Source of the DNA: Euclidia mi
Taxonomy: Eukaryota > Arthropoda > Insecta > Lepidoptera > Erebidae
Direction of reading: 5' to 3'
NCBI GenBank assembly: GCA_944739405.2
Contig: OX123190.2
Coordinates: forward strand, 20,310,807-20,374,806
Length of the DNA stretch: 64,000 bases
Position 1 is the stretch's first letter. Every line of letters begins with the position of its first letter. The notes beneath the pieces were generated by a model that did no database searches, was not told the origin of the DNA, and saw nothing but the letters and a program-made list of their open reading frames with translations. The translations under genes and the position numbers were made by a program. Shown one piece after another: positions 47,020 to 58,189 of this stretch.

Positions 47020-47754
47020 ATGTCACTTCCGGACGAAGAACAAATAATTAGGTGGCTTGTAGATGAAGAAGAGGACAATGTGTTAGTGGATGAACCAATG
47101 GATGCTGAAGATTCTGATTATGGACCAGATGAACTAGAAGAAAGTTCGCATGCGACGGATTCAGAGCAAGACTGTATTTCAGAACCTGGAGATGATTTGA
47201 TGATGATTTTAGTGTCTACAGTGTATCACGCAATGCTGTAAATACGATATCGGTCCAGAAGAAGCCTGAGATAATTGAGTTTTATAATATTACAAAAGGT
47301 GGAGTGGAGGTTGTTGATCGTCTGAAGAAAAATTATTCAGTTGCAAGATCCTGCTGCCGATGGCCTCTCAGAATATTCTTCACCCTATTAGATATTGCCG
47401 GAATCAATTCACAGATTATACTAAAATCCAAGATTCCACACTGCATTGACCAGGAAACAGTACCTTAAAACTTTGGCCTATGTTCTGTTTGACGATTATT
47501 TGAAATACAGGAGTACCATTTATACGCTACCGCGAGAACTCGGGCAGCATATAAGAAGATTCACTGGTCCTAATATTCTTCAAGAACAGCCACAACAACA
47601 GCCAACCATGTCCAGGAGAAGATGTGCGTATTGCCCACGAGCAATAGACCGCAAATATTCGACTGTGTGTTATTCTTGTCATCAAAATATATGTCCAAGA
47701 CATGCAGCGTCTGTGTGCGTCAACTGTTCCGAGGCCCGAAACGATGCTGAATAA
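47020..47754 (+). pseudogene. piggyBac transposase, internally deleted and frameshifted
   Basis: The start MSLPDEEQIIRWLVDEEEDN and acidic head run to 47241. The frame then jumps to the carboxy-terminal part: KPEIIEFYNITKGGVEVVDR (47262), LKKNYSVARSCCRWPLRIFF, LDIAGINSQII, and after another shift near 47445 RKQYLKTLAYVLFDDYLKYR and the Cys-rich tail CAYCPRAIDRKYSTVCYSCH...CVNC (47625-47735). The central region with the first catalytic Asp residues is gone. The Cys-rich tail is the DNA-end-binding finger of the family. An AATAAA lies just past the stop. Confidence 0.85.
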
Positions 47755-48135
47755 AAACTTTTGGTTTTCTCCTTTTATCATTTTTATTTGTTCATATGGT
47801 CACTATTATGTTGTTTTTTTAATTTCATTTATAATTTTAAGAAGAATTTTATTTTGTTTATTACTATTATTGCTATAAGTAAACTTTGCCAAAAATAAGC
47901 CAAATTTTAGATACTCATTTTTAACGAAAGACTGATTATAAAATAAATATAATTATAAGAAGTTTTTGTGTTTATTTTATTACGTATATCCTAAAATAAT
48001 AAATAAAATCATAAATTAAACAAATGTCCTTGTATTGTATAATATATGTGTATATATAATATAGGACTTTGAAAGACCCCACGCGACCAAAGATGTTACA
48101 AAATATGGCGCGACCGACGCGCGACGGCGGGTTAA

Positions 48136-49516
48136 TACGTGCACTATTTTAAGGATAACAGTACAATGTCCTGAAAGTTCATAAATCTCGTAAATATTCC
48201 AAATGAGTCATGGTTTCATATGTCATATCTGTGGTTTCATATGACAATGATTAATACCAGACTTAAAGTAGGTAAGTATAGCTATTATGATAATAACATC
48301 AACAACACACATACAAACATACCTATTATCATCCTATTATGTAGGAATCAATATTTTAGGGCTATTGCTGAGAATAGTAGGTACGTACTTACCTAATTAC
48401 TTTGTCGTAATTAAGCAAATGTAAAGTTCTTTGGTGGTGCAACAACACAGCTAGTTTTTGTCAAGATAACGCGGCTGAATCCTCAGAGAAAATTTAGGTA
48501 CCTATATGTAGAACTAGATAAGGCTGCGGTTACACCCGCGTAATTTAGCAGTAGCCTACTGCTCCGCTCCTGTGGTTCATAGCGTGATGTTATATAGCAT
48601 ATAGCCTTCCTCGATAAATGGGCTATCTAACACTGAAAGATTTTTTGAAATCGGTCCAGTAATTCCTGAGATTAGCGCGTTCAACCAATCAAACAAACAA
48701 ACTCTTCAACTTTAGTAAGTATAAGATGTATAGTATATATTTTTGTGATATTTACAATACTGCTTGCTAAAATATGTAACTTCATTAGTTTCAAGCTTTT
48801 TCGTCACAAACTTAAACCTAATTAATTATGACGAGAAAAGTTTGAGAGCCATCAAACCTTGGCGAATAAGTAGGTACCTACTTATAAATGGATTACGGAT
48901 GCCTACGATGGATTCAAGTAGGCCTGTATTTCTTTTGTGTCATTATTTATTCAATGGCTCCATATATTTACAATCTGCTTGTTTGAAATTTGTGAAATTG
49001 AATTATTATTAAAATAATATGCATAAAAGTACACGTCATTCGTAAAGAAAGAAAAACTACATGCATCGCACTGTACTTTAGCACACTGTCATATCGTAAT
49101 TTCGTAAACCTAAATCTAGCTAACAACTATAATTATCACACAGTACTAAGTTAATCAATAAATCAGGTAGGTAGGTATCTACCGACTATGGTTGCATACT
49201 CACGTTAAAGTTTCCAAAAGAATTATTCTGCTACTGCACAGTCAAACACACACTGCTTTGTAATAAAACACAAGTAAGCGCCTGCTCGTTGAGAAGCGTA
49301 GCAAGCGAATGCATATAAATACTAAAATAGGTACTCTTAGTACTCAGTAGGTATACGAATGAAATTATGGTCAGGGGATTTCCTGACATGTCGCTGTATG
49401 CTAAGTGAGTTTTAAATATAACTAGTGATGTGCATCTCTTCATTTAATGTTTAATGGTTTGTATTGTTAATGGAAACGTCCAAACTATATCCAGTTTATT
49501 ACGCTTTTATTATATT
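48136..49516. other. Non-coding; holds a third copy of the 200-bp repeat
   Basis: The repeat described at 12335 recurs at about 48512-48725 ('aggctgcggttacacccgcg' to 'acaaacaaactcttcaactt'). The rest is AT-rich with TACCTAC tracts; no gene recognised. Confidence 0.55.
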
Positions 49517-49790
49517 AGACTGCCTCGTTGGTCTCGCGGCATAAATGTGCGCGTGGGATTGGGAGGTCTCGGGTTGGATTCCCGGGGCGGGTAAAGTGTT
49601 ATTGGGATTTTCCGTTAGGAAATTCTCAGTAGCAGCACGGAGTCTGGTAATGTGCCCGGTACGTCAATAGGCTCGCCCCGTATTACGTGGGACCTAGAAA
49701 TTCCTGGCGAAATGTGGGTGTAATATTACACCTCTGCTTACCCCTTCGGGGATACAGGCGTGAGTCTATAAATAAATAAATATAATCACG
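49517..49790 (+). mobile_element. tRNA-derived SINE (plus orientation), complete
   Basis: Head 'gactgcctcgttggtctcgc' (box A), B box 'gggttggattcccggggcg', body 'gtaatgtgcccggtacgtca' and 'gctcgccccgtattacgtgg', 3' end 'cttcggggatacaggcgtga', tail (AAAT)n. Best preserved copy of the family here. Confidence 0.85.
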
Positions 49791-50120
49791 GATTTGGTAA
49801 GCTCATATACCTAATAATAGAACGTGAACGGTACTTACTTTACAATATCGGTTGATTTGAAAGAAACATAGTGATGTACTTACCTACCTACTTACGGAGC
49901 CATTGCTTTATCTTTCTTACTGTAAGATGTGAGTTAATGTTAATCACGTAACTTTTCCGTTGCTGCTAACGGCATTTTAAAGGCAAACTGAGTTTTAATT
50001 GAATTTATTAATAAAGAATGACCTCCTCCGGGATGGATGCCTCAGGTATTGGGATCCTCGGGTAGTAACCCACATAGTCCAGTATCCAGTCAAGGTAAAC
50101 AGTTGCAGTACGATTTTTGT

Positions 50121-50692
50121 TAGGGTTCTGTAGCCTAAGTGAAAAAAAATTGGAACCCTTATAGATTCACCATGTCTGTCAATCCAGTCCCGTTTATTCC
50201 GAAACTACATACTTATCTCAAAATTTTTATGTAGATGTATTCTGTGAACTGCTTCAGGATTTCAATATGAAAATGAAAAGAAATAAAAATAAAGGGGGAC
50301 TTTCCATACATAGGTATTATGGAACTGACCTGAAAATATTTTATTTTTCATCGTTTTTATACTTAGTATGTAAATAGATCATTACAAATGACATTATGGT
50401 TTGAAATATAGACGCCAAGAGTGACGAATCTATAAAAAATATATGCTGTAGATCGTAACAAAAACTTCAACGCAAATTGGTTCGAAGCGAACGATGTGTA
50501 GTAAGACGTTTTTGAGATAAAGCAGCATATTTAAAAACCGCAAATATAACTTTCTGGTTCATATACAATATGGAAAACTAAGTTTTTTGTGCTGGTGAAA
50601 AAGTGACAGTGGTATAATTATGGTTAAGTGATGTAAACTGATTATACTGGGTATGTTTAATGGATACCTCTACTACGGAACCCATCATCGTG
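50121..50692. mobile_element. Second copy of the 'gggttccgtag' element
   Basis: Left 'tagggttctgtagcctaagt', right 'ctactacggaacccatcatc'. Diverged copy of the element at 13821. Confidence 0.45.
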
Positions 50693-51369
50693 GGTGACAC
50701 CGACACGTTCTTGATTTAATTTTATAACTATTTCTCACGCCATAATAATAGTAGGTATAAGGTACCTACCGTACCTACAAAGTCAAGCTTGACGTTTTGT
50801 CTTGTGCAAAGACCTACATTTCATAAGTTTAGTCAAGTAAAACTACTTCTAGATCATCCAATCATTAAGTGTTAAGCGATCTACACCGCTCGAGCACATT
50901 TCATCAAAAAAAAATAATTAAGTATTAACATCATATAAAAAGGTCCAGCACTATTTTCTGGAATAATCGATGTTATCATCATTAATGTAACGGAAAACCC
51001 CTAACGTATAATCACAATGTTGCCATACTTCAAATTATACTTAATTGATGTCTATGACTGTTGGTTTTTTATTCAGCTTTTTATAAAATTTTACTTGAAT
51101 GTTACAAAAATATTTTGGTGTTATATTTTTTATACTTTATTTAAATTATTATATATTTAGCACATATTGTATTCTGTTAATAAAGCAAAAATTACTAACG
51201 AGAGCACGAGGCGTACAACGGTACAAAACGTCAAATTGAAACTGACAAGTCTGACAACGCGATGGCATGGGTGATTGGGGTGATTGTTGATGATTTCTGT
51301 TCTGATCAGCGTGTGTAATAAATTGAACTCTTTTGGTACATAATTCCATCGATAGTTCTTGGGAGTAAC

Positions 51370-52413
51370 ATGCAAAATCAAGAAAGTGAGGAAGAGAAAC
51401 AAGATGTTGGCCCAGTGGACAATGCTTGGGCTATGAAAATACCGAAATTTAGGCCTGAAGATAATCCACATGGTCTAATAGAAGAAAGCAAATTCGCAAC
51501 CTTATTTCCAAAATATAGAGAACAGTACTTGAAAGAATGCTGGCCTTTAGTGCAAAAAGTGTTGAAAGAGCACTATATAGTTGCGGAGCTAGACTTAATC
51601 GAAGGAAGTATAACCGTAAAAACAACTAGAAAAACCTGGGACCCATATATAATTATCAAGGCTAGAGATTTGATGAAGCTATTGTCACGAAGTGTCCCTT
51701 TTGAACAAGCCGTGAGAGTTCTGGAAGATGAGATAGGATGTGATATTATAAAAATAAATTCATTTGTTCGAAAAAAAGAAACATTCTTGAAAAGACGACA
51801 GCGTCTCATTGGTCCTAATGGAGTGACACTTAAATCTATAGAATTATTAACAGAATGCTATGTATTAGTGCAAGGCAATACTGTATCAGCAGTTGGACCT
51901 TATAAAGGATTGGTGCAGGTTAGAAGAATAGTGGAAGATACTATGAAAAACATTCATCCTATGTACAATATCAAAAGTTTGATGATTAAACGAGAATTGA
52001 TGAAAGATCCAAAACTAAAAAATGAAAGCTGGGACAGGTTTTTGCCTAAATTTAAAAGTAAAAATGTGCCAAGGAAACAACCCAAAAAGAAAGTTAATAA
52101 GAAACCTTACACACCTTTCCCTCCACCTCAACAAGAAAGCAAAATTGATAAGGCCCTTGCTAGTGGAGAATACTTCCTTAAGGATGAACAAAAGAAAGCC
52201 AAACGCCATCATGAAAAGGAAGAAAAACAGGCTCAAGCTAAGCGTGCCAAACAAGAGCAGCGTCAAAAAGATTTCATACCACCAGAAGAGAAAACTGATA
52301 TACCTACAACCACTACTACAAACAATACTGTGGATGTTAACCAACTGAAGTCGAAAATGAAAAAAATATACAAACAACAAAAAGGAGCCAAGAAGAAAAC
52401 TTCAGAAACATAA
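51370..52413 (+). CDS. KRR1: KRR1 small-subunit processome component (dribble orthologue)
   Basis: Intronless 347-codon frame. It matches KRR1: amino-terminal NAWAMKIPKFRPEDNPHGLI, EESKFATLFPKYREQYLKEC, the first KH-like fold with EGSITVKTTRKTWDPYIIIK, and the KH domain FLKRRQRLIGPNGVTLKSIE (137-160) to VQGNTVSAVGPYKGLVQVRR. After the KH domains comes the conserved TMKNIHPMYNIKSLMIKREL and a Lys-rich tail (KKAKRHHEKEEKQAQAKRAK). KRR1 works in the nucleolus in 18S rRNA processing and 40S assembly. Length is near that of animal orthologues. It is convergent with SARS2, 90 bp between stop codons. Whether this is the sole copy or a retrocopy is not visible; the frame is fully intact and not flanked by a poly(A) run. 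Confidence 0.96.
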   Translation: MQNQESEEEKQDVGPVDNAWAMKIPKFRPEDNPHGLIEESKFATLFPKYREQYLKECWPLVQKVLKEHYIVAELDLIEGSITVKTTRKTWDPYIIIKARDLMKLLSRSVPFEQAVRVLEDEIGCDIIKINSFVRKKETFLKRRQRLIGPNGVTLKSIELLTECYVLVQGNTVSAVGPYKGLVQVRRIVEDTMKNIHPMYNIKSLMIKRELMKDPKLKNESWDRFLPKFKSKNVPRKQPKKKVNKKPYTPFPPPQQESKIDKALASGEYFLKDEQKKAKRHHEKEEKQAQAKRAKQEQRQKDFIPPEEKTDIPTTTTTNNTVDVNQLKSKMKKIYKQQKGAKKKTSET

Positions 52414-52426
52414 TGTTTTTAGTCAC

Positions 52427-52435
52427 TTTATTAAA
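52427..52435. terminator. Overlapping poly(A) signals for KRR1 (+) and SARS2 (-)
   Basis: The 9 bases hold ATTAAA on the plus strand (52430-52435), 17 nt after the KRR1 stop, and AATAAA on the minus strand (52432-52427), about 72 nt after the SARS2 stop. Both are at usable distances. Confidence 0.6.
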
Positions 52436-52503
52436 GTTCTATTATAAAAGATAACAATTGTGTTTTAGTCAGCCTACTAATAACAACACTTAAAAGTCTG
52501 CAA

Positions 52504-54965
52504 CTATCTCTTTATTTTCAAGATTTTCAATTCTGGGACTAGATTATTTTTGGTGATACACTTTTTTCCATTCATGTATGGCTGTAAAACTTGTGGTATG
52601 AATATTTTTCCTTTAGGATCTTGATGATTTTCCAATAAAGCTATCAGCATTCTAGGTACAGCACATGCAGTGCCATTCAATGTATGAACATAGTTAGTTT
52701 CAGCACCATCAACATATTTGATATTCAGCCTCCTGGACTGATAGTCAGTACAGTTGCTGCAGCTTGATATTTCCCCATAACTTTTCCGGCCCGGCATCCA
52801 TGCTTCTATGTCGTATTTTCTGTAAAAAGAATTTATAGGACAAGGTTTATTATTTTAGTTGACACCATTCAGTTTTGTGACAATATGTATATGCAAAGTG
52901 GCTGGTAGCAGTTGGTCACAAAGAGCCGAAAATCGGGCTCAGTGGCGTGCCATTGGAGAGGCCAGCAGTGGACAGTGGCAGACTGATGAGGATGATGATG
53001 ATACCATTCAGCATAAGGTACTGAGTGCTGTAATGCCATTGTCAGAGAAAGATTTTTGTATTGAATGGAACTTTGAAAAATCTGAATAAAAGTTTACAAT
53101 ACCTGTATGCAGGTGCACCTAATTCATGTGGAGGCATGTCAAATATTTTCATATTGAAACCAAGTGGTGCAAATAGTTCCTCCTGTGTTCCTCTCAAATA
53201 TTCAAGCATGCTCTCCGACTGACTGCTAGTACTTACAACAAACATCTCAACCTTTGTAAACTGGTGCACCCTGTCGGTTTAAATATATTTAACAATTAGG
53301 TATCACATAATGGTATAGTATCAGGCTTTTGTGTTGTGGTGGTCTTATTTCGATTTGGAGAGGAGAGGAGTTAGTATCGTCTCTGGTGAGGGTCAGTTGC
53401 ATTAAGGGAAATACTTAAAACTAATTCATCAGATGTTTTTGAAGAGTGTGCTTGCCCCTCAGTTCTCCCTTTCCCCTCATCAGGTGGTTTTTTAACCTGG
53501 TGAAGAGGAGGCAGGCAGGCTTAAACACAATCCAGTTAGTTAATTCTTAAAAGCAGCTAGTAGCAGATCCAGGATTTTATTTAAGGCCGATTTATTGTAA
53601 GGTTTAATGAAAGGAAAGACTATAAGTCCTTTCCCTGTGTCTCACCTATAAATTCCTCTTTCTTCAATTACATTGGAGGTTTCTGCCCGATAACATCTGC
53701 TGACCGCGGCAAGTTTGATAGGTAAGTCTTTCACATTATGAACACTATTCATTAGCAATCCAGCCAAGGACATCTCTGCTGTACCTGACAAGCACAAATC
53801 AGGACCATGATGCACTGGATCTAAAGAATATATCTGCAGGCAAAAAGTTCAGAATTTCAATAGGCATAAAACATTGGTTATAGGAATACATTATTATTGT
53901 CTATCAAAATCATAGCATTCAACTCAATACCTTTGAATGAAACTTATTCATATCATTCAGTCAATCTGGGGCCCAATTCTCCTAAATAAATATAGTTTCG
54001 ATATCATGTCAGTGTCATACTTACGTCACAAAAAGCGTATTCTTCTAATTTATCTGATAATTGAGCGAAGTTGTAACGAGATCGTAAATTGAAACAAGTG
54101 TCTAAATATGTGTCAACATCGAACTGTTTATTTCAAATTATACAATAATGACATTAGGTTATCAGAATACCGCTTCTGAGTCAATTCAAAATATAATATC
54201 CATGTCATATAAAAATAGGAGAATTGGCCCCATGATTTCCATATAAATATTGTAATAGACTACATGTATATTAAATCCATTCACATTCATTGTATTAATC
54301 TAATTTTATTTAAACTATCTTAAATAACAGTTTCGATTTAAATGTATTACCTGTGTTCTATCAGCATTTATTGTCATTCCACAACTCTCCAATACTTTGC
54401 TGGGTAAAATATCTGGTACGGATACTAAGTGGAAATTATTCTGAATCAATTTAGTTACTGTGTATTTTATCAATGCCTCCTCTAGCTCAGCCAGCTCTCC
54501 CAAGAAATAGTAACTTTTGTGCCCACATGTGTGCCCTAACTTGTCAGTACGAACCAAATTTAAGCGTCTTGTTATTTCACTAAATTCTAAAGGCTTGTAT
54601 CCATTAAAATCTCTTTTCTGGTTAATTTCTTGAATCACTATTGGATCAATATTTTCTATGACTGAGGGATGAGTTTTATTTGGCAAGTAACTGAGCTCTT
54701 TATACAAATCATCCTTTATACTTTTATAAGAACTATCTGATGGAAGGGTAATTTTATATACTTTATACATATTAAGGACACGGTTTAGATCGCCCACACC
54801 TTTCCTAATTTTAATGTTGTTATCAATTTCTTGTACATTCTTTGGATTACAGTAATAATTCACATCAATATCTGGTAAGTTAATTGCTGAATGGAACTTT
54901 TTGAACTTTATCTTGGGCGTAATGAGACATCTGTATATTGGCCTAAGTTTTAAGTTTAACGCCAT
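52504..54965 (-). CDS. SARS2: Mitochondrial seryl-tRNA synthetase (four exons, 428 residues)
   Basis: Exons 54351-54965, 53646-53833, 53103-53270 and 52504-52819 join with GT/AG borders and phases 0, 2, 2. The start MALNLKLRPIYRCLITPKIK has many basic and no acidic residues, as in a mitochondrial targeting peptide. Class II motifs are intact: motif 2 SRCYRAETSN...GIYRVHQFTKVEMF (exons 2-3) and motif 3 NGTACAVPRMLIALLEN (exon 4); SLDPVHHGPDLCLSGTAEMS precedes motif 2. It charges mitochondrial tRNA-Ser. The intact motifs argue against the insect paralogue SLIMP, which has lost them. The amino-terminal tRNA-binding arm is short, as in mitochondrial enzymes. Confidence 0.94.
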
Positions 54966-55230
54966 TCTGTTCTGATTAGAATTAACCTTAACTTTTACTT
55001 ATTATTTTAATATTTATTATAAGTCATACGAAATTCATAAAAATACTCCACAATATACTAATCCACATGACAGTGACACTTCTGACTGCCGTAGTGGTGG
55101 GCATAACGGCTGTATTTTTATAATGCATTATACGTTATATTATATTTTTCTAACTGTTGTTTTTAACTGTTAAAATATATATTATATTATTTCTGTATTT
55201 CATATTCAATACGAACCCGAGACGAAGCTC
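54966..55230. other. Upstream region of SARS2; no other gene seen
   Basis: Should hold the SARS2 promoter. AT-rich; no motif that I would defend. Confidence 0.35.
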
Positions 55231-55690
55231 ACACTGTATTTGTTAGTTGTTTTATTTTAAAGTAAGAAAAATGTTCTCTTGTTAATAGCAAGTTAAAGTT
55301 CATATTTGTATAGAAGATGAAGTTTACACTGTTATAAAATGTTGTATTTGTTAGTTCTTACATATTAATGTAAGTAAAATTTGTGCTTGTTATTAGCAAG
55401 TTATAGTTCATATTTGTATAGAAGAGGAAGTTCACACTGTTTTAAAATGTTGTATTTGTTAGTTGTTATATTTTAAAGTAAGTAAAATTTGCTCTTGTTA
55501 TTATCAAGATAAAGTTCATATTATAATTCATTTATTTATAGCGCAATAGGTACGAAACATATATAATTATATACATTGTAATAATTAAATATTAAAGATA
55601 AGAGCTAAACCTAAAACTAATCTACAATTAAGAAAAAAAAGAACAAAAGAAAAAGAACGAAAACGAAAAAGGTATATAATAATATATATG

Positions 55691-56581
55691 TTATACTGCG
55701 TCCAAGAATTCCTCCGCAACGCTGTCTACTGGTAGCGTGCCCAGAAGACTGGCAGCATTGCCACGCTGGATGGCAATGCTTATTCTCTCTGCGAAAAATA
55801 GGCCAGCCTTCTGGTCACGGGAAGCATTGATCAGCCTTTTTGCTATTTCTCTGTATAGAGCTCGAGCACTCGGGCCCCATAGCCCCAGCGTTTCGACCCC
55901 AAACGGCTCAAAAACGTAATGCCCAACTAGATTTTGATATTTGCGCCTTTTGAGGGTCTCCGCCGATGCAGCAGCAGCGCCAGCTGAACCAGCTGTGCTT
56001 AGAAGATGTGATGGCGCAAGGGTATCGACGCAGGTGGCGTCCCACACCAGAGGCATACTCATCTTCCAAGGTAATATTGACATACCGTCTGTACTCTTTC
56101 CATCGTCACGTACCAGACCATTAGGTTCAAGATGAGCTGGTACACCGGTGGTGGAAAGAGCACGACGGATTATGTCATTAATATGGGCGTGTCTGGCAAT
56201 ACGCCCCGCACTTCTGCTGCATGATAGGCCATGGTGGCCAAGGCTGTCGACGGCTTCCCCACAGTTGCAACGATGCGGAGAAACATAAACAGCACCCAAG
56301 CGAAGGCACGAAGCGATGCGGAATGTAGTATCGTCCAACATAGTTCCTATATTGGACGATGGAAGCGCTTGAAGCCATAGCCCCGATTCCCACTCTCCCA
56401 CAGCCAACAAACGGGCGCGCTCTGCAACACCAGAAGCAGTAGTTAATAGATTATCTCTAATCTTGCTGCAGAGCGGCCCATCCCATTGTCTCTGAGAGAA
56501 AAGATTTCGGGGCAAGTCCGAGCTCGGGCAAGCCATTTTCCAAGCGTTTATGACATCAGTCACACGGCACCTCGGAATCAA
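55691..56581 (-). CDS. RT carboxy-terminal region with CCHC knuckle and restriction-like endonuclease
   Basis: Long open frame of the element above. It shows a zinc knuckle (CNCGEAVDSLGHHGLSCSRS, about residues 104-123), RHAHINDIIRRAL, then EPNGLVRDDGKSTDGMSI and MPLVWDATCVDTLAPSHL, a D...DxT arrangement like the PD-(D/E)xK nuclease at the end of R2/R4/NeSL-type elements, and a long tail with RRKYQNLVGHYVFEPFGVET and ISIAIQRGNAASLLG. The usual KPD is STD here. The length of the intact frame suggests a fairly recent insertion, although the RT part upstream is broken. Confidence 0.7.
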   Translation of the reverse strand: MIPRCRVTDVINAWKMACPSSDLPRNLFSQRQWDGPLCSKIRDNLLTTASGVAERARLLAVGEWESGLWLQALPSSNIGTMLDDTTFRIASCLRLGAVYVSPHRCNCGEAVDSLGHHGLSCSRSAGRIARHAHINDIIRRALSTTGVPAHLEPNGLVRDDGKSTDGMSILPWKMSMPLVWDATCVDTLAPSHLLSTAGSAGAAAASAETLKRRKYQNLVGHYVFEPFGVETLGLWGPSARALYREIAKRLINASRDQKAGLFFAERISIAIQRGNAASLLGTLPVDSVAEEFLDAV

Positions 56582-56948
56582 CCAGTGTGGGTTCTAGAAT
56601 TTTCCTGGTCAATTCCTCAGTGCCATGGACCGAGGCCAAAAACGCTGACAAACTAACATCAGTAATTTTGCGAACGCCGAGGCCGCCTAAACGAACTGGT
56701 AAAGTTGCTTGAAGCCACACTCGGTCGTTCATGTTAAGATTTAGAATTTTGCTCAAAGTGTTTCGAATCATATAATCTATGGTCTCCAAACGAGATGAAT
56801 GTTTCCAAAAGGGAGATGACCGCAGAAAATGTGTGAATTTTGGAGTGAAGAGGCAATGCCGAATAATAGGCAAGTTTACAAAAAAAAAAATTATAAGTCC
56901 GTCCTTGAGATTATTCAATATTAAGCGATACGTATTTTTTTATTTGTA

Positions 56949-57075
56949 AATTAAACCAAAAATGACCAAGATATAGCTCATTAAAGTTACGTATAACGTC
57001 ACGCCGTGCTGCATTTTTTAGCACTAGATGATGTCACACGTAACTTTAATGGGCTATATCTTTGTTATTTTTTAT
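56949..57075. mobile_element. Short MITE-like hairpin inserted in the LINE
   Basis: 'aagatatagctcattaaagt' (from 56968) mirrors 'actttaatgggctatatctt' (to 57062) around a 45-bp centre. It interrupts the RT between palm and thumb pieces. Confidence 0.6.
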
Positions 57076-57623
57076 TTAATCGAAAAAAGAAAAATACGTG
57101 TCCAATATTTAGTTTTTATAATCCAAAATACGGACTAAATAAAATGTAATTATTTTGACCCTGGACCTATTGTGTAAGCCGAATGTAAATTGATTTTGCA
57201 TAGCCGTTCTGAAGATACACAGAAATTTAGAATTTTCTCATTTACAAAAGTTTCAAAAGCTTCTTCAAAAATGGGGGACCCGAGAAGGCGAAAGGTAGAT
57301 TTATTGATTACTTTTATATTGGGCGTCAAAGAATTAAATTTTGAAAGTACCGAAAGGTGTTCTAATGTATCATTTATGAAAATTTCACATTTATTGGAAT
57401 TTAGTACTAAACCAATATTGCCAAATTTATTTAAAAAAAAAATCTAATTCTTGTAGAACCGTGGCTACATCGCCTCCAAAAGTAAGAGAGTTCATATTTG
57501 AATAGAAGACGAAGTTCACACTGTTATAAAATGTTGTGCTTGTTAGTTGTTATATTTTAAAGTTAAATTTGCTCTTGTTATTAGCTCTTGAATATATCCG
57601 GCTGTTGCTGAACCGACAGGCCT

Positions 57624-57835
57624 ATTTTAGTAATAAATATTATAACAGTCATTGTTGAAAACCATTACATATACCTATTCGATTAAATTATTTGTTGTAT
57701 GTTCTGACCGTCTTACTTATAAAAATCTCGTTGAGCCACCTCCCAGCTGAACAGCTGTCAAGCATTTATAAACGTCGATTAGCTGTTGTTTAGCTGAGTA
57801 ACTGATAAAGGGGCATGTTACACTTGTTAATAATA
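57624..57835 (+). repeat. 212-bp direct repeat, left copy
   Basis: Nearly identical to 58750-58961 (one difference seen, CACCTCC versus CACTTCC). Runs from ATTTTAGTAATAAATATT to CACTTGTTAATAATA. Confidence 0.9.
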
Positions 57836-58189
57836 GCGGGCCATCCACTAACGTTCATTTCTTCTGACTTGTCCCGTTGTGCAATCCGTACAGAAAAGCG
57901 ACGGGATAAAATAAAACCGTTGAAGCCACTAATTAAACCACAATCCTACGTTCTTTCCCCTGACTTTATCACGACACGCCAGTCCGACAGGAAAAACAAT
58001 CCTTCAATGACCATACACACGTTTAGGTACATTCCTGTCAGTTTGCATCTTGTCAGTCCTGCCGAGGGATTGCGTGTCTGTGGATGGTTATAATCCTATA
58101 ATTTTATGAAGATTGTTGTCATTTAAAAGGAATGCTCGTCATTTTGAATTATCTTTACGGATTTAAGTGGATTATTTTCATTTTACAAC

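Larger units (their letters stand above)
44081..48135 (+). mobile_element. piggyBac-type DNA transposon relic, TTAA-flanked
   Basis: TTAA at 44081-44084 and 48132-48135 flank ends starting CCCAACGTCGCGCGTCGGTC and, inverted, CCCGCCGTCGCGCGTCGGTC (18 of 20 alike). TTAA plus a CCC start is the piggyBac rule. 'ctttgaaagaccccacgcgacc' words repeat below both ends. A fold-back element (44115-46783) sits in the left end. Without it the relic is about 1.4 kb and carries a transposase with a large internal deletion. Confidence 0.85.
55523..57488 (-). mobile_element. Non-LTR retrotransposon, 3' half, with restriction-like endonuclease
   Basis: Flanked by the 10-bp AGTTCATATT at 55513-55522 and 57489-57498. 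Minus-strand content in order: RT palm remnants (57190-57480, LTFGGDVATVLQELDFFFK), thumb (56556-56890, DRVWLQATLPVRLGGLGVRK), then a 296-codon frame (55691-56581). The AAAT-rich 3' tail abuts 55523. The 5' truncation is typical of LINE insertion. Confidence 0.75.
55230..57590. repeat. ~107-bp tandem array, about 3.5 copies, split by a LINE
   Basis: Units beginning 'gttcatatttgtatagaaga' occur at about 55299, 55405 and 55514, and again at 57490 on the far side of a retroelement; each has 'cactgttataaaatgttg' and 'gtatttgttagtt'. Period 106-109 bp. Confidence 0.8.

Noticed and set aside
51573..52380. Frames of 78-121 codons on the other frames of KRR1
   Set aside because: Antisense and frame-shifted shadows of the KRR1 coding sequence.
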